Source: Burkholderia pseudomultivorans
GTDB lineage: Bacteria; Pseudomonadota; Gammaproteobacteria; Burkholderiales; Burkholderiaceae
Assembly (NCBI RefSeq): GCF_902499075.1
Contig: NZ_CABVPP010000028.1
Location: 1-64,000 of the forward strand
Length of the DNA stretch: 64,000 nucleotides
Direction: 5' to 3'
In this document: positions 36,947-45,389 of the stretch, piece by piece
How the letters are laid out: every line of letters starts with the position of its first letter
Position numbering within the stretch: the first letter of the stretch is position 1
Program-made: the position numbers and the translations under genes
The notes under the pieces: model-generated
Database searches by the model: none
Seen by the model: only the letters and a program-made list of their open reading frames with translations
Told to the model about the DNA's origin: nothing

Positions 36947-39053
36947 GGTCCGCTCGCCCGGCCTGCGCGAAGTCCTGCGACTGCTCGCGCCGTTTCCGGG
37001 ACGCACGGCGATCGCCGTGCGGGTCGCGCTGATCTGCACGCTGACCGTGCTCGTGACGAGCGCGTATGGCACGCCCGAGGCCGCGCTGTCCGCGTACGTC
37101 GTGTTCTTCATGATCCGCGCCGACCGCGTGACGAGCATCGTGCTCGAAGCCGCGCTGCTGCTGATCGTCACGATCGTGATCGGGCTCGTGCTCGGCATCG
37201 CGATCTTCAGCATCGACTATTCGATCCTGCGGGTCGCATGCATGGTCGTGATGTCGGTCGGGCTGCTGTACCTGACGTCGGCGAGCAAGCTGCGCCCGGT
37301 CGGCGCGATTCTCGCGATGATCGTCGGCTTCGGGCTCGACGAGCTCGGCCTTGCGCCGTTCGGCGAAGCGGCGACGCGCGCGCTGCTCTATATCTGGCTG
37401 ACGATCGCGATCCCGGTGGGCGTCGCGATCGTCGTCAACCTGCTGATCGCACCGTCGCCGCGCAAGCTCGCGCTCGCGCAGCTCGCCACGCGGCTGCGGC
37501 TCGCCGCGCGGCGACTGCGCGGCGACGACGGCGCGCGCGCCGGCTTCGACGCCAGCCTGCGCGAAGGCGACAAGCAATTGCTGACCTGGCTCAAGCTGTC
37601 GAAGCTCGAAGGCGCGTCGTCCGCCGCCGACATCGTCGCGCTGCGGCAGGCCGTTGCATCGAGCACCGCGCTGCTCGTCGCGGTCGCGCTCGCCGATCGC
37701 GAAGCGGATGCGCGGCTGCCCGACACGTTCGCGGCGCCGATCGCGGCCACGCTCGACGAGATAGCCGCCATCCTCGAACGCGGCGGCTATCCGGTCGACA
37801 TCACGCTCGCCTTGCCGCCGGCGGACACGCTGCCGCCGCTCGCGCGCATCGCGGCAGCGGACCTGCACGCGGCGATCACGCGCTTCGCGCAGCCCGATGC
37901 GATTGCCGGCTCGCCGGCGACCGACGCGGCAAAGCCGGCCGCCCCGTCCGGCGAACCGGCCGCATCGCCGACGCCGCCAACCGCACCACGCGGCGGCTTC
38001 TTCCTGCCGGACGCGCGCACCAATCCCGACCACATCCGCTACGCACTGAAAACGACAGCCGCGGCGATGTTCTGCTACCTGCTGTACTCGCAGCTCGACT
38101 GGTCGGGCATCCATACGTGCTTCATCACCTGCTACATCGTGTCGCTCGGCTCGACGGCCGAGACGGTCGAGAAGCTGACGCTGCGGATCGCCGGCTGCAT
38201 CGTCGGCGCGCTGCTCGGCACCGCCGCGCTCGTGTTCGTCGTGCCGTCGCTGACGTCGATCGGTCAACTGATGGCGCTCGTGTTCGTCGGCGCGTGGCTG
38301 TCCGCGTGGGTGTCGTTCGGCTCGCCGCGCATCGCCTATGCGGGCTTCCAGATCGCGTTCGCGTTCTTCCTGTGCGTGATCCAGGGCGCCGGCCCCGGCT
38401 TCGACCTGACGATCGCGCGCGATCGCACGATCGGCATCCTGCTCGGCAACGTCGTCGTGTATCTCGTGTTCACGCGCATCTGGCCCGTCAGCATCGGCAA
38501 GCAGATCGACGTCGCGCTCACGGCGCTGCGCGAGCAGTGGCGGCGGCTCGCGCAGATCGCGCAGCCGGCCGAACGGCGCGCACTCGCGGCCGAAGCGTTC
38601 GCGCGCCACGGCGCGATCGCGCAGGAACTCGGCCTCGTCCACTACGAACCGTCGTGGGTGCGGCCGACCGCGGCCTGGCTCGCCACGCGACGGCGCGCGC
38701 TGGCCGAACTCGGCGCGCTCGAAGGCCCGCTGTTCCTGCTCGCCGAACGTGCGCCGGGCGACGCGGCGATCGATGCGCGACTCGCACGCGTGGCCGAACT
38801 GCGCGACGACGAAGCGATGCCGGACGCGCACAATGCGCGTGACGACGAAACCGCGGCGCCGGTCGGCATGCCGCCTTCATCGCGACCGGCCGCGCAGCCG
38901 GTGCCGAACGCCCCGCCTGCGCCGCGCCCCGCCGCACCGCCCGACCCCGCGCGCGATGCGCTGCTGAACCTGATCGACGCGCGACTCGCCGCCATCGCCG
39001 ATGCCGCGCGTCAAGCCACTTCGAAGGAGTCTGCCGCTCATGCGCCGACCTGA
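36927..39053 (+). CDS. FUSC-family inner-membrane transporter (MdtO-like)
   Basis: The 708-residue product is a fusaric-acid-resistance-type transporter with two blocks of about five membrane helices each (residues 25-180 and 365-520) separated by a cytoplasmic region. IRYALKTTAAAMFCYLLYSQ and LRIAGCIVGALLGT are typical. A Pro/Ala-rich linker sits near residues 300-340 and again in the C-terminal tail. It overlaps the adaptor gene by 20 bases and the outer-membrane gene by 14. Probable substrates are aromatic acids or phenazine-like compounds. Confidence 0.9.
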   Translation: MARPAAEVRSPGLREVLRLLAPFPGRTAIAVRVALICTLTVLVTSAYGTPEAALSAYVVFFMIRADRVTSIVLEAALLLIVTIVIGLVLGIAIFSIDYSILRVACMVVMSVGLLYLTSASKLRPVGAILAMIVGFGLDELGLAPFGEAATRALLYIWLTIAIPVGVAIVVNLLIAPSPRKLALAQLATRLRLAARRLRGDDGARAGFDASLREGDKQLLTWLKLSKLEGASSAADIVALRQAVASSTALLVAVALADREADARLPDTFAAPIAATLDEIAAILERGGYPVDITLALPPADTLPPLARIAAADLHAAITRFAQPDAIAGSPATDAAKPAAPSGEPAASPTPPTAPRGGFFLPDARTNPDHIRYALKTTAAAMFCYLLYSQLDWSGIHTCFITCYIVSLGSTAETVEKLTLRIAGCIVGALLGTAALVFVVPSLTSIGQLMALVFVGAWLSAWVSFGSPRIAYAGFQIAFAFFLCVIQGAGPGFDLTIARDRTIGILLGNVVVYLVFTRIWPVSIGKQIDVALTALREQWRRLAQIAQPAERRALAAEAFARHGAIAQELGLVHYEPSWVRPTAAWLATRRRALAELGALEGPLFLLAERAPGDAAIDARLARVAELRDDEAMPDAHNARDDETAAPVGMPPSSRPAAQPVPNAPPAPRPAAPPDPARDALLNLIDARLAAIADAARQATSKESAAHAPT

Positions 39054-40581
39054 ACCGCCGGCCGCGTCGATCGTCGCAGCCGCCCTCGCAAGCGCCGTCG
39101 CGCTGGCCGGCTGCGCGACCTCGTCGATCGATCTCGCCCCCGACGCATCCGACCGCCCGTGGCAGCCGCAGACGTCGGCCGCGGGCGAGATCCTGCCGGC
39201 GCCGCCGCGCGCATCCGCGGAGACGCACGACTACACGCTGCCCGCCACGCCCGCGCTCGCGTCGGTGTCGCCGCCGGCCGTGCTCGATCCCGCGCACGCG
39301 TACACGCTGCCCGAGCTGATCGACCTCGCCGAATCGACCAACCCGCTGACCCGCATCGCGTGGAACGACGCGCGCAACGCGGCGCTCGCGGTCGGTATCG
39401 CGAAGGCTGCCTACCTGCCGCAACTGTCGGCGACCGCGATGGGCGCGTACCAGGCCGGCCACGGCTCGACGTCGACGATCCTCGGCGACGCGTCGAGCGA
39501 CACGACCGTGCACGGCACGATCTCCGCACTGTCGCTGCAATGGCTGCTGTTCGACTTCGGCGGCCGCGCGGCACGCGTCGAGGCGGCCGAACAGGCATCG
39601 ATCGCGTCGAACGTCGCATTCACGGCCGTGCACCAGCAGGTGATCCACGATGTGACCGTCGGCTACTACCGGTACGAAGCCGCACGCTCGCGCGCGCTCA
39701 GCGCGGAGCAGGGACTCGCGAACGCCGATGCGATCCTCGCGGCGTCGCGCGCGCGACTCAGGCACGGCGTCGGCACCGTCGTCGAGCTCGCACAGGCAAC
39801 GCAGAACCGCGCGCAGGCGAACCTCGCGCTCGTGCAGGCGCGCGGCGCGGAAAGCGACGCCTACCTCGGCCTCGTCTCCGCACTCGGCATCTCGCCGCTG
39901 TCGAAGCCGACCATCGCCGCGCTGCCCGTACGGCCGCTGCCGGCTACGCTCGGCTCGTCGGTCGATGCGATCGTGGCGGACGCGATCGCGCGCCGCCCCG
40001 ACCTGCAGGGCGCGTATGCGCTCGAGAAGGCCAACCGCGCGAAGATCAAGGCCGCGGAGGCCGCCTTCATGCCGAGGGTGTTCCTGTCCGCGTCGACGTC
40101 GTATGCGAGCGGCCACACGGCCATCTCCGCGCTGCCCGCGATCGGCGACCAGGCGCCGACCGTCAACCTGAACGGCAGCCGCTATGGCGGCGGCGTGTTC
40201 CTCGGCGTGACGATTCCGCTGTACGACGGCGGCCTGCGCTCGGCCGTGCTGATGCAGGCGCGCAACGATGCGCAGAGCGCAACCGAACGCCTGACGCGCA
40301 CGAAAGAGGAAGCCGTGCGCCAGGTCGTCGCCGCGCAGAACGCGGTGCAGACGAGCCTCGCGTCGCACGATGCCGCGAAGGCGCTCGTCGATGCCGCACA
40401 GACGAGCTACGACGCGGCGCTGACCGCGTACCGCAGCGGCGTCGGCTCGATCACCGATGCGACGCTCGCGCAGAGCCAGCTGCTCGCGGCGCGCAATGCC
40501 GAAGTCGACAGCTATGCCGGCGCGCTGTCGGCGGCCGCCGCGCTCGCGCTCGCGACCGGGACGATCGGTTCGGCGCGGTGA
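39040..40581 (+). CDS. TolC-type outer-membrane efflux lipoprotein (MdtP-like)
   Basis: The 513-residue product completes the pump as the outer-membrane channel. A lipoprotein signal ends VALAGC; two outer-membrane efflux repeats follow, each with long helices and a strand pair (YTLPELIDLAESTNPLTRIA marks the first). The start at 39040 follows AAGGAG by about 10 bases; an earlier in-frame ATG at 39001 would delay the signal peptide. No regulator gene adjoins the operon. Confidence 0.9.
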   Translation: MRRPEPPAASIVAAALASAVALAGCATSSIDLAPDASDRPWQPQTSAAGEILPAPPRASAETHDYTLPATPALASVSPPAVLDPAHAYTLPELIDLAESTNPLTRIAWNDARNAALAVGIAKAAYLPQLSATAMGAYQAGHGSTSTILGDASSDTTVHGTISALSLQWLLFDFGGRAARVEAAEQASIASNVAFTAVHQQVIHDVTVGYYRYEAARSRALSAEQGLANADAILAASRARLRHGVGTVVELAQATQNRAQANLALVQARGAESDAYLGLVSALGISPLSKPTIAALPVRPLPATLGSSVDAIVADAIARRPDLQGAYALEKANRAKIKAAEAAFMPRVFLSASTSYASGHTAISALPAIGDQAPTVNLNGSRYGGGVFLGVTIPLYDGGLRSAVLMQARNDAQSATERLTRTKEEAVRQVVAAQNAVQTSLASHDAAKALVDAAQTSYDAALTAYRSGVGSITDATLAQSQLLAARNAEVDSYAGALSAAAALALATGTIGSAR

Positions 40582-40627
40582 CGCCTGCGGAAGGCGACGG
40601 CCTGCCCGCCTTCCGCTGTCGCCGCGG

Positions 40628-40657
40628 TTGACGCCCGCGTGCGCCGCCCACTAGAAT
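40628..40657 (+). promoter_or_regulatory. sigma70 promoter of the mgtC leader
   Basis: TTGACG (40628-40633) and TAGAAT (40652-40657) are separated by 18 bases, close to the consensus. Transcription would start near 40664, leaving an untranslated leader of about 250 bases before mgtC. Confidence 0.6.
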
Positions 40658-40685
40658 GCCGCGCATTCTCCCTTCAGGAACCATC

Positions 40686-40730
40686 GTGGACAGTTGCAGC
40701 ACTCCGTTGCGTGCGCCGCTTGCCGCCTGA
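40686..40730 (+). other. possible 14-codon leader peptide upstream of mgtC
   Basis: GTG GAC AGT opens a 14-codon frame (MDSCSTPLRAPLAA, with GTG read as Met) ended by TGA, 8 bases after CAGGAA. It contains two prolines. In enterobacteria, mgtC leaders carry a proline-rich peptide that senses translation; whether this one is used is inference. Confidence 0.35.
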
Positions 40731-40812
40731 ACGCCTGTCCGCCGCAGTTCCCTGCTCCGGCTCGCGTTCCGCGAGCCTCGCACGCCTCCCGTTTCACACT
40801 GAATGACGCATT

Positions 40813-40833
40813 CGCGCGGTACAGTACCGCGCG
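40813..40833 (+). promoter_or_regulatory. strong hairpin in the mgtC leader
   Basis: CGCGCGGTA-CAG-TACCGCGCG is a perfect 9-bp stem with a 3-base loop, 82 bases before the mgtC start. It is stable enough to act as a regulatory leader structure. Confidence 0.5.
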
Positions 40834-40915
40834 ATGACGGCCTTCGTCGCGCCGCCGCCGGCATTGCGCCGCAGCGGCGCCGGCCGGCATGCGCCTCTTG
40901 CACGGCAGGACAACC

Positions 40916-41623
40916 ATGACTTTCGATTTCGCACTCCGACTTTTCACCGCGTTCGCCTGCGGCGTCGCGATCGGCCTTGAACGCCAAATGCGCCAGCGCA
41001 CGGCGGGCCTGCGCACGATCACGCTGGTCGCGAGCGGCGCCTGCCTGTTCGTCACGCTCGGCGTGCTGACCGGCAACGGCGTCGCGGGCGTCACGCAGAT
41101 CGCCGCGTACGTCGTATCGGGCGTCGGCTTCCTCGGCGGCGGCGTGATCATGCGCGACAAGGGCTCGATCCAGGGCATCAATACGGCCGCGACGCTCTGG
41201 TGTTCGGCCGCCGTCGGCGTGCTGTCGGGCTCCGGCCATTACGTGCCCGCGCTGGCCGGCACGGGCGTCGTGCTGCTCACCAACACGGTGCTGCGCGGCG
41301 TCAGCCAGGCGATCAACGCGACGCCCGTGTCGAACGCCGACCTCGTGCGCGAATACCAGATCACCGTGATCTGCCTCGCCGCCGACGAGGTGCATATCCG
41401 CACGCTGCTGTCGAATTCGATGTATGCGAAGCCGCTGTCGTTCCAGAGCCTGACGAGCGAGGACGTGCCCGATCAGCCGGACCGGCTGAAGGTGACCGCG
41501 ACGCTGAAGCTGCATCCGAAGGATCAGCAGAAGCTCGAGCAGATCGCGAGCCGGATCAGCATGGAGAAGAGCATTTCAAGCGTGAGCTGGACCGCGAAGG
41601 AAGCGGAACCGATGATGGAGTGA
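40916..41623 (+). CDS. mgtC: MgtC/SapB-family membrane protein
   Basis: The 235-residue product has five N-terminal membrane helices with the family signature GLERQMRQRTAGLRT and GVGFLGGGVIMRDKG, followed by a cytoplasmic ACT-like domain (residues about 145-230). MgtC proteins support growth at low magnesium and survival in macrophages, partly by acting on ATP synthase. The ATG at 40916 follows GGCAGGA; an upstream in-frame ATG at 40889 is less likely. Leader structure suggests mRNA-level control. Confidence 0.9.
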   Translation: MTFDFALRLFTAFACGVAIGLERQMRQRTAGLRTITLVASGACLFVTLGVLTGNGVAGVTQIAAYVVSGVGFLGGGVIMRDKGSIQGINTAATLWCSAAVGVLSGSGHYVPALAGTGVVLLTNTVLRGVSQAINATPVSNADLVREYQITVICLAADEVHIRTLLSNSMYAKPLSFQSLTSEDVPDQPDRLKVTATLKLHPKDQQKLEQIASRISMEKSISSVSWTAKEAEPMME

Positions 41624-41723
41624 CCGGTGCCGGGCGCGCGACGTGCCCGATCTGCCACTGGGCGCTTGCCCGGTGCAGGCCCGTCCGACTCGCCGCCGGT
41701 GCCGTGCCTGCCGCCCGGCCGCG

Positions 41724-42443
41724 TCAGGGCGTTTCGATGAGTCCCGCCGAAATCGCCTTGACGACCGCCTGGACCTTGTTCGTCGCGCCGAGCTTCTCGA
41801 GGATGTTGTTGACGTGGAAGTTGACCGTCCGCTCCGAGATGCTGAGGATCTGGCCGATCTCGCAGGCGGTCTTGCCTTCGGCGGTCCAGCACAGCACCTC
41901 GCGCTCGCGTGCGGTCAGCGTGACCCGCGCCTCGGGCGACAGCTTCGGCACCATGAAGCGGCTCATCAGCGAATGCGACAGGTTCGCCAGCCAGTTCGTC
42001 TGCAGCGTCAGCATGTTGATCTCGGCGGGCGTCAGCGGATCGGCGTGGCGCGCGATGCTGAGCAGCCCGAATGCGCCGCGCGCCGCCCAGCTCGACTGCG
42101 CGACGCCGACCGACAGCCCGCAATCGCGCGCGTCCCGCCAGAGCGGGCACGGCTCGATCTTGTCGACGTCCGGCCAGACGATCATGTTCGTGCTCATCGC
42201 GCCGTCGCGGACCGTCGAATCGATCTCGATATAGTTCTGCGCCTGGTAGTGCGCCATCCAGCCGTCCGGATAGGTATCGAAGATCGCGACGGCCGGCTTC
42301 GACACGGGCAGCGGCACGCGGATGCCGTAGCTGCAATATTCGAAGCCGAGCCGCCTCGAATAGGCGGCGATCCGCTGGAAGAGCTGCTGCTCGTCTTCCG
42401 CGGCGCTGAATTGATCGTAGGCATCCTGCCAGCGCAGTTCCAT
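41724..42443 (-). CDS. cepR: LuxR-type quorum-sensing regulator CepR
   Basis: The 239-residue protein has an N-terminal acyl-homoserine-lactone domain (YGIRVPLPVSKPAVAIFDTY, with conserved Trp and Asp in IVWPDVDK) and a C-terminal LuxR helix-turn-helix (LTAREREVLCWTAEGKTACE). I recognise it as CepR of the Burkholderia cepacia complex, which binds N-octanoyl homoserine lactone and controls proteases, siderophores and other virulence traits. It is transcribed away from rsaM and cepI, as in the known locus. A CTG-N10-CAG box lies in the 73-base gap upstream. Confidence 0.95.
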   Translation of the reverse strand: MELRWQDAYDQFSAAEDEQQLFQRIAAYSRRLGFEYCSYGIRVPLPVSKPAVAIFDTYPDGWMAHYQAQNYIEIDSTVRDGAMSTNMIVWPDVDKIEPCPLWRDARDCGLSVGVAQSSWAARGAFGLLSIARHADPLTPAEINMLTLQTNWLANLSHSLMSRFMVPKLSPEARVTLTAREREVLCWTAEGKTACEIGQILSISERTVNFHVNNILEKLGATNKVQAVVKAISAGLIETP

Positions 42444-42462
42444 TGGTTCTCCGACAACGTCA

Positions 42463-42482
42463 CGCTGTCATACTTGTCAGGT
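42463..42482. promoter_or_regulatory. candidate lux/cep box between cepR and rsaM
   Basis: The core CTG-N10-CAG (CTG at 42465-42467, CAG at 42478-42480) fits the spacing of lux-type boxes. It lies 22 bases before cepR and 37 bases before rsaM and could serve either. Outside the core, dyad symmetry is weak. Confidence 0.4.
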
Positions 42483-42516
42483 TTCAGCGCCCGTTCGGTG
42501 CTGATACATTCCACGC

Positions 42517-42960
42517 ATGACTTCCCCCTTGCTTCACCCGGCCGCCGGCCCGTCTCCGGACGGCTACGTGCGCCTGCCCGCAAGCGCACTGGCCGGGCTT
42601 GCGCTCGACCATGTCGCGAGCGGCCTCGACGCATCGCTGCTGGCCGAACTGCGCGACAACGCGATCGACGCACGCGTCGCCGGCTACACGGAATGGCAGC
42701 GGCCGGCCAGCCCCGGCGTCGCCTACGTAACCGTCGGCTGGGACTGGTACCTCGAACGCGCTACGGGCGCGTTCATGCTGGCGGGCCACGACGTCCGCAG
42801 CAACCTGATGGCCATCGACGCCACCGGCGCCGACATCGGCATGTCCGGCACCGCCGCCGCGCTCGCAGCGCGGCTTGCGCACCTCGACTGGGCCGCCGCG
42901 GTCGCATCGGCCATCCTCGGGCACGACGCCGCCCATCATGCCGGCCCGACGCTTCAGTGA
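42517..42960 (+). CDS. rsaM: RsaM-type quorum-sensing repressor
   Basis: The 147-residue product lies between divergent cepR and cepI and matches the RsaM family (DUF4902), which lowers acyl-homoserine-lactone production. The conserved Trp-rich part YTEWQRPASPGVAYVTVGWD is visible. No DNA-binding domain is apparent, and the mechanism in the family is not settled. It is read in the same direction as cepI, 211 bases before it. Confidence 0.92.
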   Translation: MTSPLLHPAAGPSPDGYVRLPASALAGLALDHVASGLDASLLAELRDNAIDARVAGYTEWQRPASPGVAYVTVGWDWYLERATGAFMLAGHDVRSNLMAIDATGADIGMSGTAAALAARLAHLDWAAAVASAILGHDAAHHAGPTLQ

Positions 42961-43091
42961 CAACTGCCGGCCGCGCATTCCTCTGACATTTCCGCATGGC
43001 TGGCGCTCTTTATAAGCAAAACCGGCCCGGTTTTCAATCCCGCCGGTCAGGAACGCGTTACCGTCTGCCAAGCAGCGGCCCCGCGTTCGTA

Positions 43092-43111
43092 CCCTGTAAG
43101 AGTTGCCAGTT
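43092..43111 (+). promoter_or_regulatory. cep box of the cepI promoter
   Basis: CCCTGTAAGAGTTGCCAGTT contains the CTG-N10-CAG core of CepR operators and closely matches the cep box I remember for cepI of Burkholderia cenocepacia. It lies 60 bases before the cepI start. CepR bound to octanoyl homoserine lactone should activate cepI from here, closing the feedback loop. Confidence 0.8.
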
Positions 43112-43171
43112 ACGGCCCGGTCGGAACGCGCGCTGTAATGCATGCATACCAAGGCCAGATCCGAGGACACC

Positions 43172-43780
43172 ATGCAGACCTTCGTTCACGAGGGCGGGCG
43201 GTTGCCACCCGAACATGCGGCGGAACTCGGGCGCTACCGACGCCGCGTGTTCGTCGAGCAGCTCGGCTGGGCGCTCCCGGCGGCGAACGATGGTGTCGAA
43301 CGCGACCAGTTCGATCGCGACGATACGGTCTACGTGTCCGCGCGCAGCGGCGGCGGTCGGATGTGCGGATGCGCGCGCCTGCTGCCGACGACGCGCCCGT
43401 ATCTGCTGATGTCGCTGTTCGCGGACCTGATCGCGGCCGACATGCCGCTGCCGCAGTCGGCTGCCGTATGGGAACTGTCGCGGTTCGCCGCGACCGGCGA
43501 CGAAAACGGCGCGGACCGCGCGGAATGGGCGGTGCGTCCGATGCTGGCGGCGGTCGTGTCGTGCGCGGCGCAGCTCGGCGCGCGGCAGTTGATCGGCGTG
43601 ACGTTCGCGAGCTTGGAGCGGCTCTTTCGCCGGATCGGCATACACGCGCACCGCGCCGGCCCGCCGAAACAGGTGGATGGACGTCTGGTGGTCGCGTGCT
43701 GGATCGACATCGATCCGCAAACGTTTGCAGCACTTGGAATCGAGCCGGGATTGGCTGCCCGGCCGGCCATCGCCGCCTGA
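43172..43780 (+). CDS. cepI: acyl-homoserine-lactone synthase CepI
   Basis: The 202-residue enzyme joins an acyl-ACP with S-adenosylmethionine to make octanoyl (and some hexanoyl) homoserine lactone. The invariant LuxI residues are present: Arg24, Phe27, Trp33, Asp45, Asp48, Arg69, Glu101 and Arg104. Length equals that of known CepI. A cep box precedes it, and a GTG-initiated gene follows 51 bases later, probably on the same transcript. Confidence 0.95.
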   Translation: MQTFVHEGGRLPPEHAAELGRYRRRVFVEQLGWALPAANDGVERDQFDRDDTVYVSARSGGGRMCGCARLLPTTRPYLLMSLFADLIAADMPLPQSAAVWELSRFAATGDENGADRAEWAVRPMLAAVVSCAAQLGARQLIGVTFASLERLFRRIGIHAHRAGPPKQVDGRLVVACWIDIDPQTFAALGIEPGLAARPAIAA

Positions 43781-43831
43781 ACCGGAACGCGCGTATTCCG
43801 GCGGGCGGCATCGTAACGAAGGAGAAACAAC

Positions 43832-44599
43832 GTGGACCAGCCTCAGGTCTTTCGCGCGATGATGCCCGGCTTGACGAGCGCCGACGGCGCGCGCATCGCG
43901 ATCGCCTATCCGTCGTATGCCCGGCCGCTGCCGCTCGCTCGGCTCGACCGGCGCGGGCTGGTGTTCCGCGCCGCCGGCGCGGCGCCGCTCGTCTGCGGGC
44001 TGCCGCGCGCGGCGACTTTGCTGGTCGCGGACGAGCCGCTTTGCGCGCTGCGCGTCGTGATCCGCGACGTCGCGCCGACCGGCGACGGCCGGCACGACCT
44101 GACGATGCAGCCGTCCGGCGCCGCCGGCGACGAATTGCTGTGGCACGCGCTGCGCGACCGCGCGCCTTACGGACGGATCCAGCGTCCGCTCGCACCGGTC
44201 GATACGACGGTACTCGCGCCGGACAGCGAGCCGTACGCCGCGCCTGGCGACGCCGCTCGCCCGTCGCGCAGCGCGGCGTTCCGGCTGCAGTCCCGTGGCG
44301 ATGCACTGTTCTTCGCGGACTGGATCGAATATCACTTCGACGAACTGCGTGCGCTGTCGCAACGGCATGGGCCGCAGTTGCAGCTCAACGAGCTCGAACG
44401 GCAGGTTTCCGACGACGAGGTCGACGTGCGCTTCGTGTACGACATCCACGGGCATGCGACGCGGCATGTGCTGAACGACTGCGCGCGCGAGGCCTGCGCG
44501 TGGATCGAGACGGAGATGCGCGACAAATTCGCGCTGCCGGTCGCGCAGGGGCGATTCGGCGGCGGGCATCCGGCGCATGCGCGAACCGCCGGTGGGTAG
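43832..44599 (+). CDS. hypothetical protein downstream of cepI (BCAM1871-like)
   Basis: The 255-residue product starts with GTG after AAGGAGAAACAAC. It has no domain I can name; the C-terminal part ELRALSQRHGPQLQLNELER to IETEMRDKF is predicted helical and charged. In Burkholderia cenocepacia the gene directly after cepI (BCAM1871) is reported to be co-transcribed with it and to influence quorum sensing; position, length and lack of known domains agree. Function remains open. Confidence 0.8.
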   Translation: MDQPQVFRAMMPGLTSADGARIAIAYPSYARPLPLARLDRRGLVFRAAGAAPLVCGLPRAATLLVADEPLCALRVVIRDVAPTGDGRHDLTMQPSGAAGDELLWHALRDRAPYGRIQRPLAPVDTTVLAPDSEPYAAPGDAARPSRSAAFRLQSRGDALFFADWIEYHFDELRALSQRHGPQLQLNELERQVSDDEVDVRFVYDIHGHATRHVLNDCAREACAWIETEMRDKFALPVAQGRFGGGHPAHARTAGG

Positions 44600-44664
44600 C
44601 GGGACAGGCTTGCAGCGGACGGATGGCGGGACTGCCGTTGCTGCGGCACTGCATCTTGTTGCAT

Positions 44665-44695
44665 CGATACAACAGGCGACTCGACCGATACAACA
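44665..44695 (+). promoter_or_regulatory. tandem CGATACAACA repeats upstream of the candidate small RNA
   Basis: CGATACAACA occurs at 44665-44674 and 44686-44695, exactly 21 bases apart, that is, two helical turns on one DNA face. The first copy is part of a near-palindrome GTTGCATCGATACAAC. The pair ends 5 bases before a possible -35 element, the place for an activator. Confidence 0.5.
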
Positions 44696-44735
44696 AAGGG
44701 TTGCTTCTTACAGGGTTTTCCCTTAAATTAACACC

Positions 44736-44791
44736 TGTCTCCTCCATGTCTCCAAACATGGATTCGGCCCGCTCACGTAGCGGGCTTTTTT
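44736..44791 (+). ncRNA. candidate small RNA with anti-Shine-Dalgarno motifs
   Basis: Between the convergent BCAM1871-like and membrane-protein genes lies a promoter-like pair (TTGCTT 44701-44706, 16 bases, TTAAAT 44723-44728) and a factor-independent terminator. The implied RNA of about 56 bases has a single-stranded UCUCCUCC, a perfect 6-bp hairpin (44744-44761) whose loop is CUCCAA, and the terminator. Repeated CUCC in unpaired parts is typical of small RNAs that pair with ribosome-binding sites. The exact start is estimated. Confidence 0.5.
44767..44791 (+). terminator. strong factor-independent terminator
   Basis: GCCCGCT-CACGT-AGCGGGC followed by six T bases is a textbook terminator on the plus strand. 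It may end the candidate small RNA, the cepI transcript, or both. Confidence 0.85.
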
Positions 44792-44822
44792 ATTGTCCGT
44801 ACGATCCGTCGAACCACCGACG

Positions 44823-45113
44823 CTAGAGGCGCGCAGCCATGCCCGCCGCGTGTTTCTGCCACCAGTACAGCGCCGCGATCAGCGCGACGCACGCGACGAA
44901 TACCAGCCGCCCGCGCCAACGTCCCTCTTTCGTGGCCGGCGCCCCCGAAAAGCCGGCACTGCCGCCCATCGCGGCCACCAGGATCTCGAACGCCAGCATC
45001 GCCACGATCATCATGCCCTTGGATACCGCGCCGAAGATACGCGCCAGCGCGGTCGACCAGCGGGACTGGCGGTAAGGTCCGGAAACCGGACGACGCAGAT
45101 CGGGTTCGCTCAT
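44823..45113 (-). CDS. small membrane protein of unknown function
   Basis: The 96-residue product has one clear membrane helix near the C-terminus (LVFVACVALIAALYWW) and a second hydrophobic segment (SKGMMIVAMLAFEILVAAMG) in the middle. Ends are polar and Arg-rich. GAGAGACAACA precedes the ATG. I do not recognise the family, and the neighbours give no functional hint. Confidence 0.7.
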   Translation of the reverse strand: MSEPDLRRPVSGPYRQSRWSTALARIFGAVSKGMMIVAMLAFEILVAAMGGSAGFSGAPATKEGRWRGRLVFVACVALIAALYWWQKHAAGMAARL

Positions 45114-45389
45114 TGTTGTCTCTCGCAAGGCGGGACGTCGGCAAAGCCGGCCTCCAACGACACCACCGCCGATCACGGCTATCAGGCGCGCACGTCTTCG
45201 AATGTGCGAGCGACTGGATCACGCTTGTGCCGGGACGTCGCGGCAACGCGGCTCGTTGATGTGAAACCGAAGCCGACCACGACAATACTCACACGATAGC
45301 CGCGCCCGCAAGCGTCCACGCGCGTCCCTCGTCGAAGTATCCGCGGCGAAGGTTCACGCGGGTCGGGCGGGATACCGGTTTCCCAGCTA

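Noticed and set aside
36783-38831. A 682-codon minus-strand frame opposite the FUSC transporter gene
   Set aside because: Arg- and Asp-rich shadow of a membrane-protein gene whose own frame has clear helices and operon overlaps.
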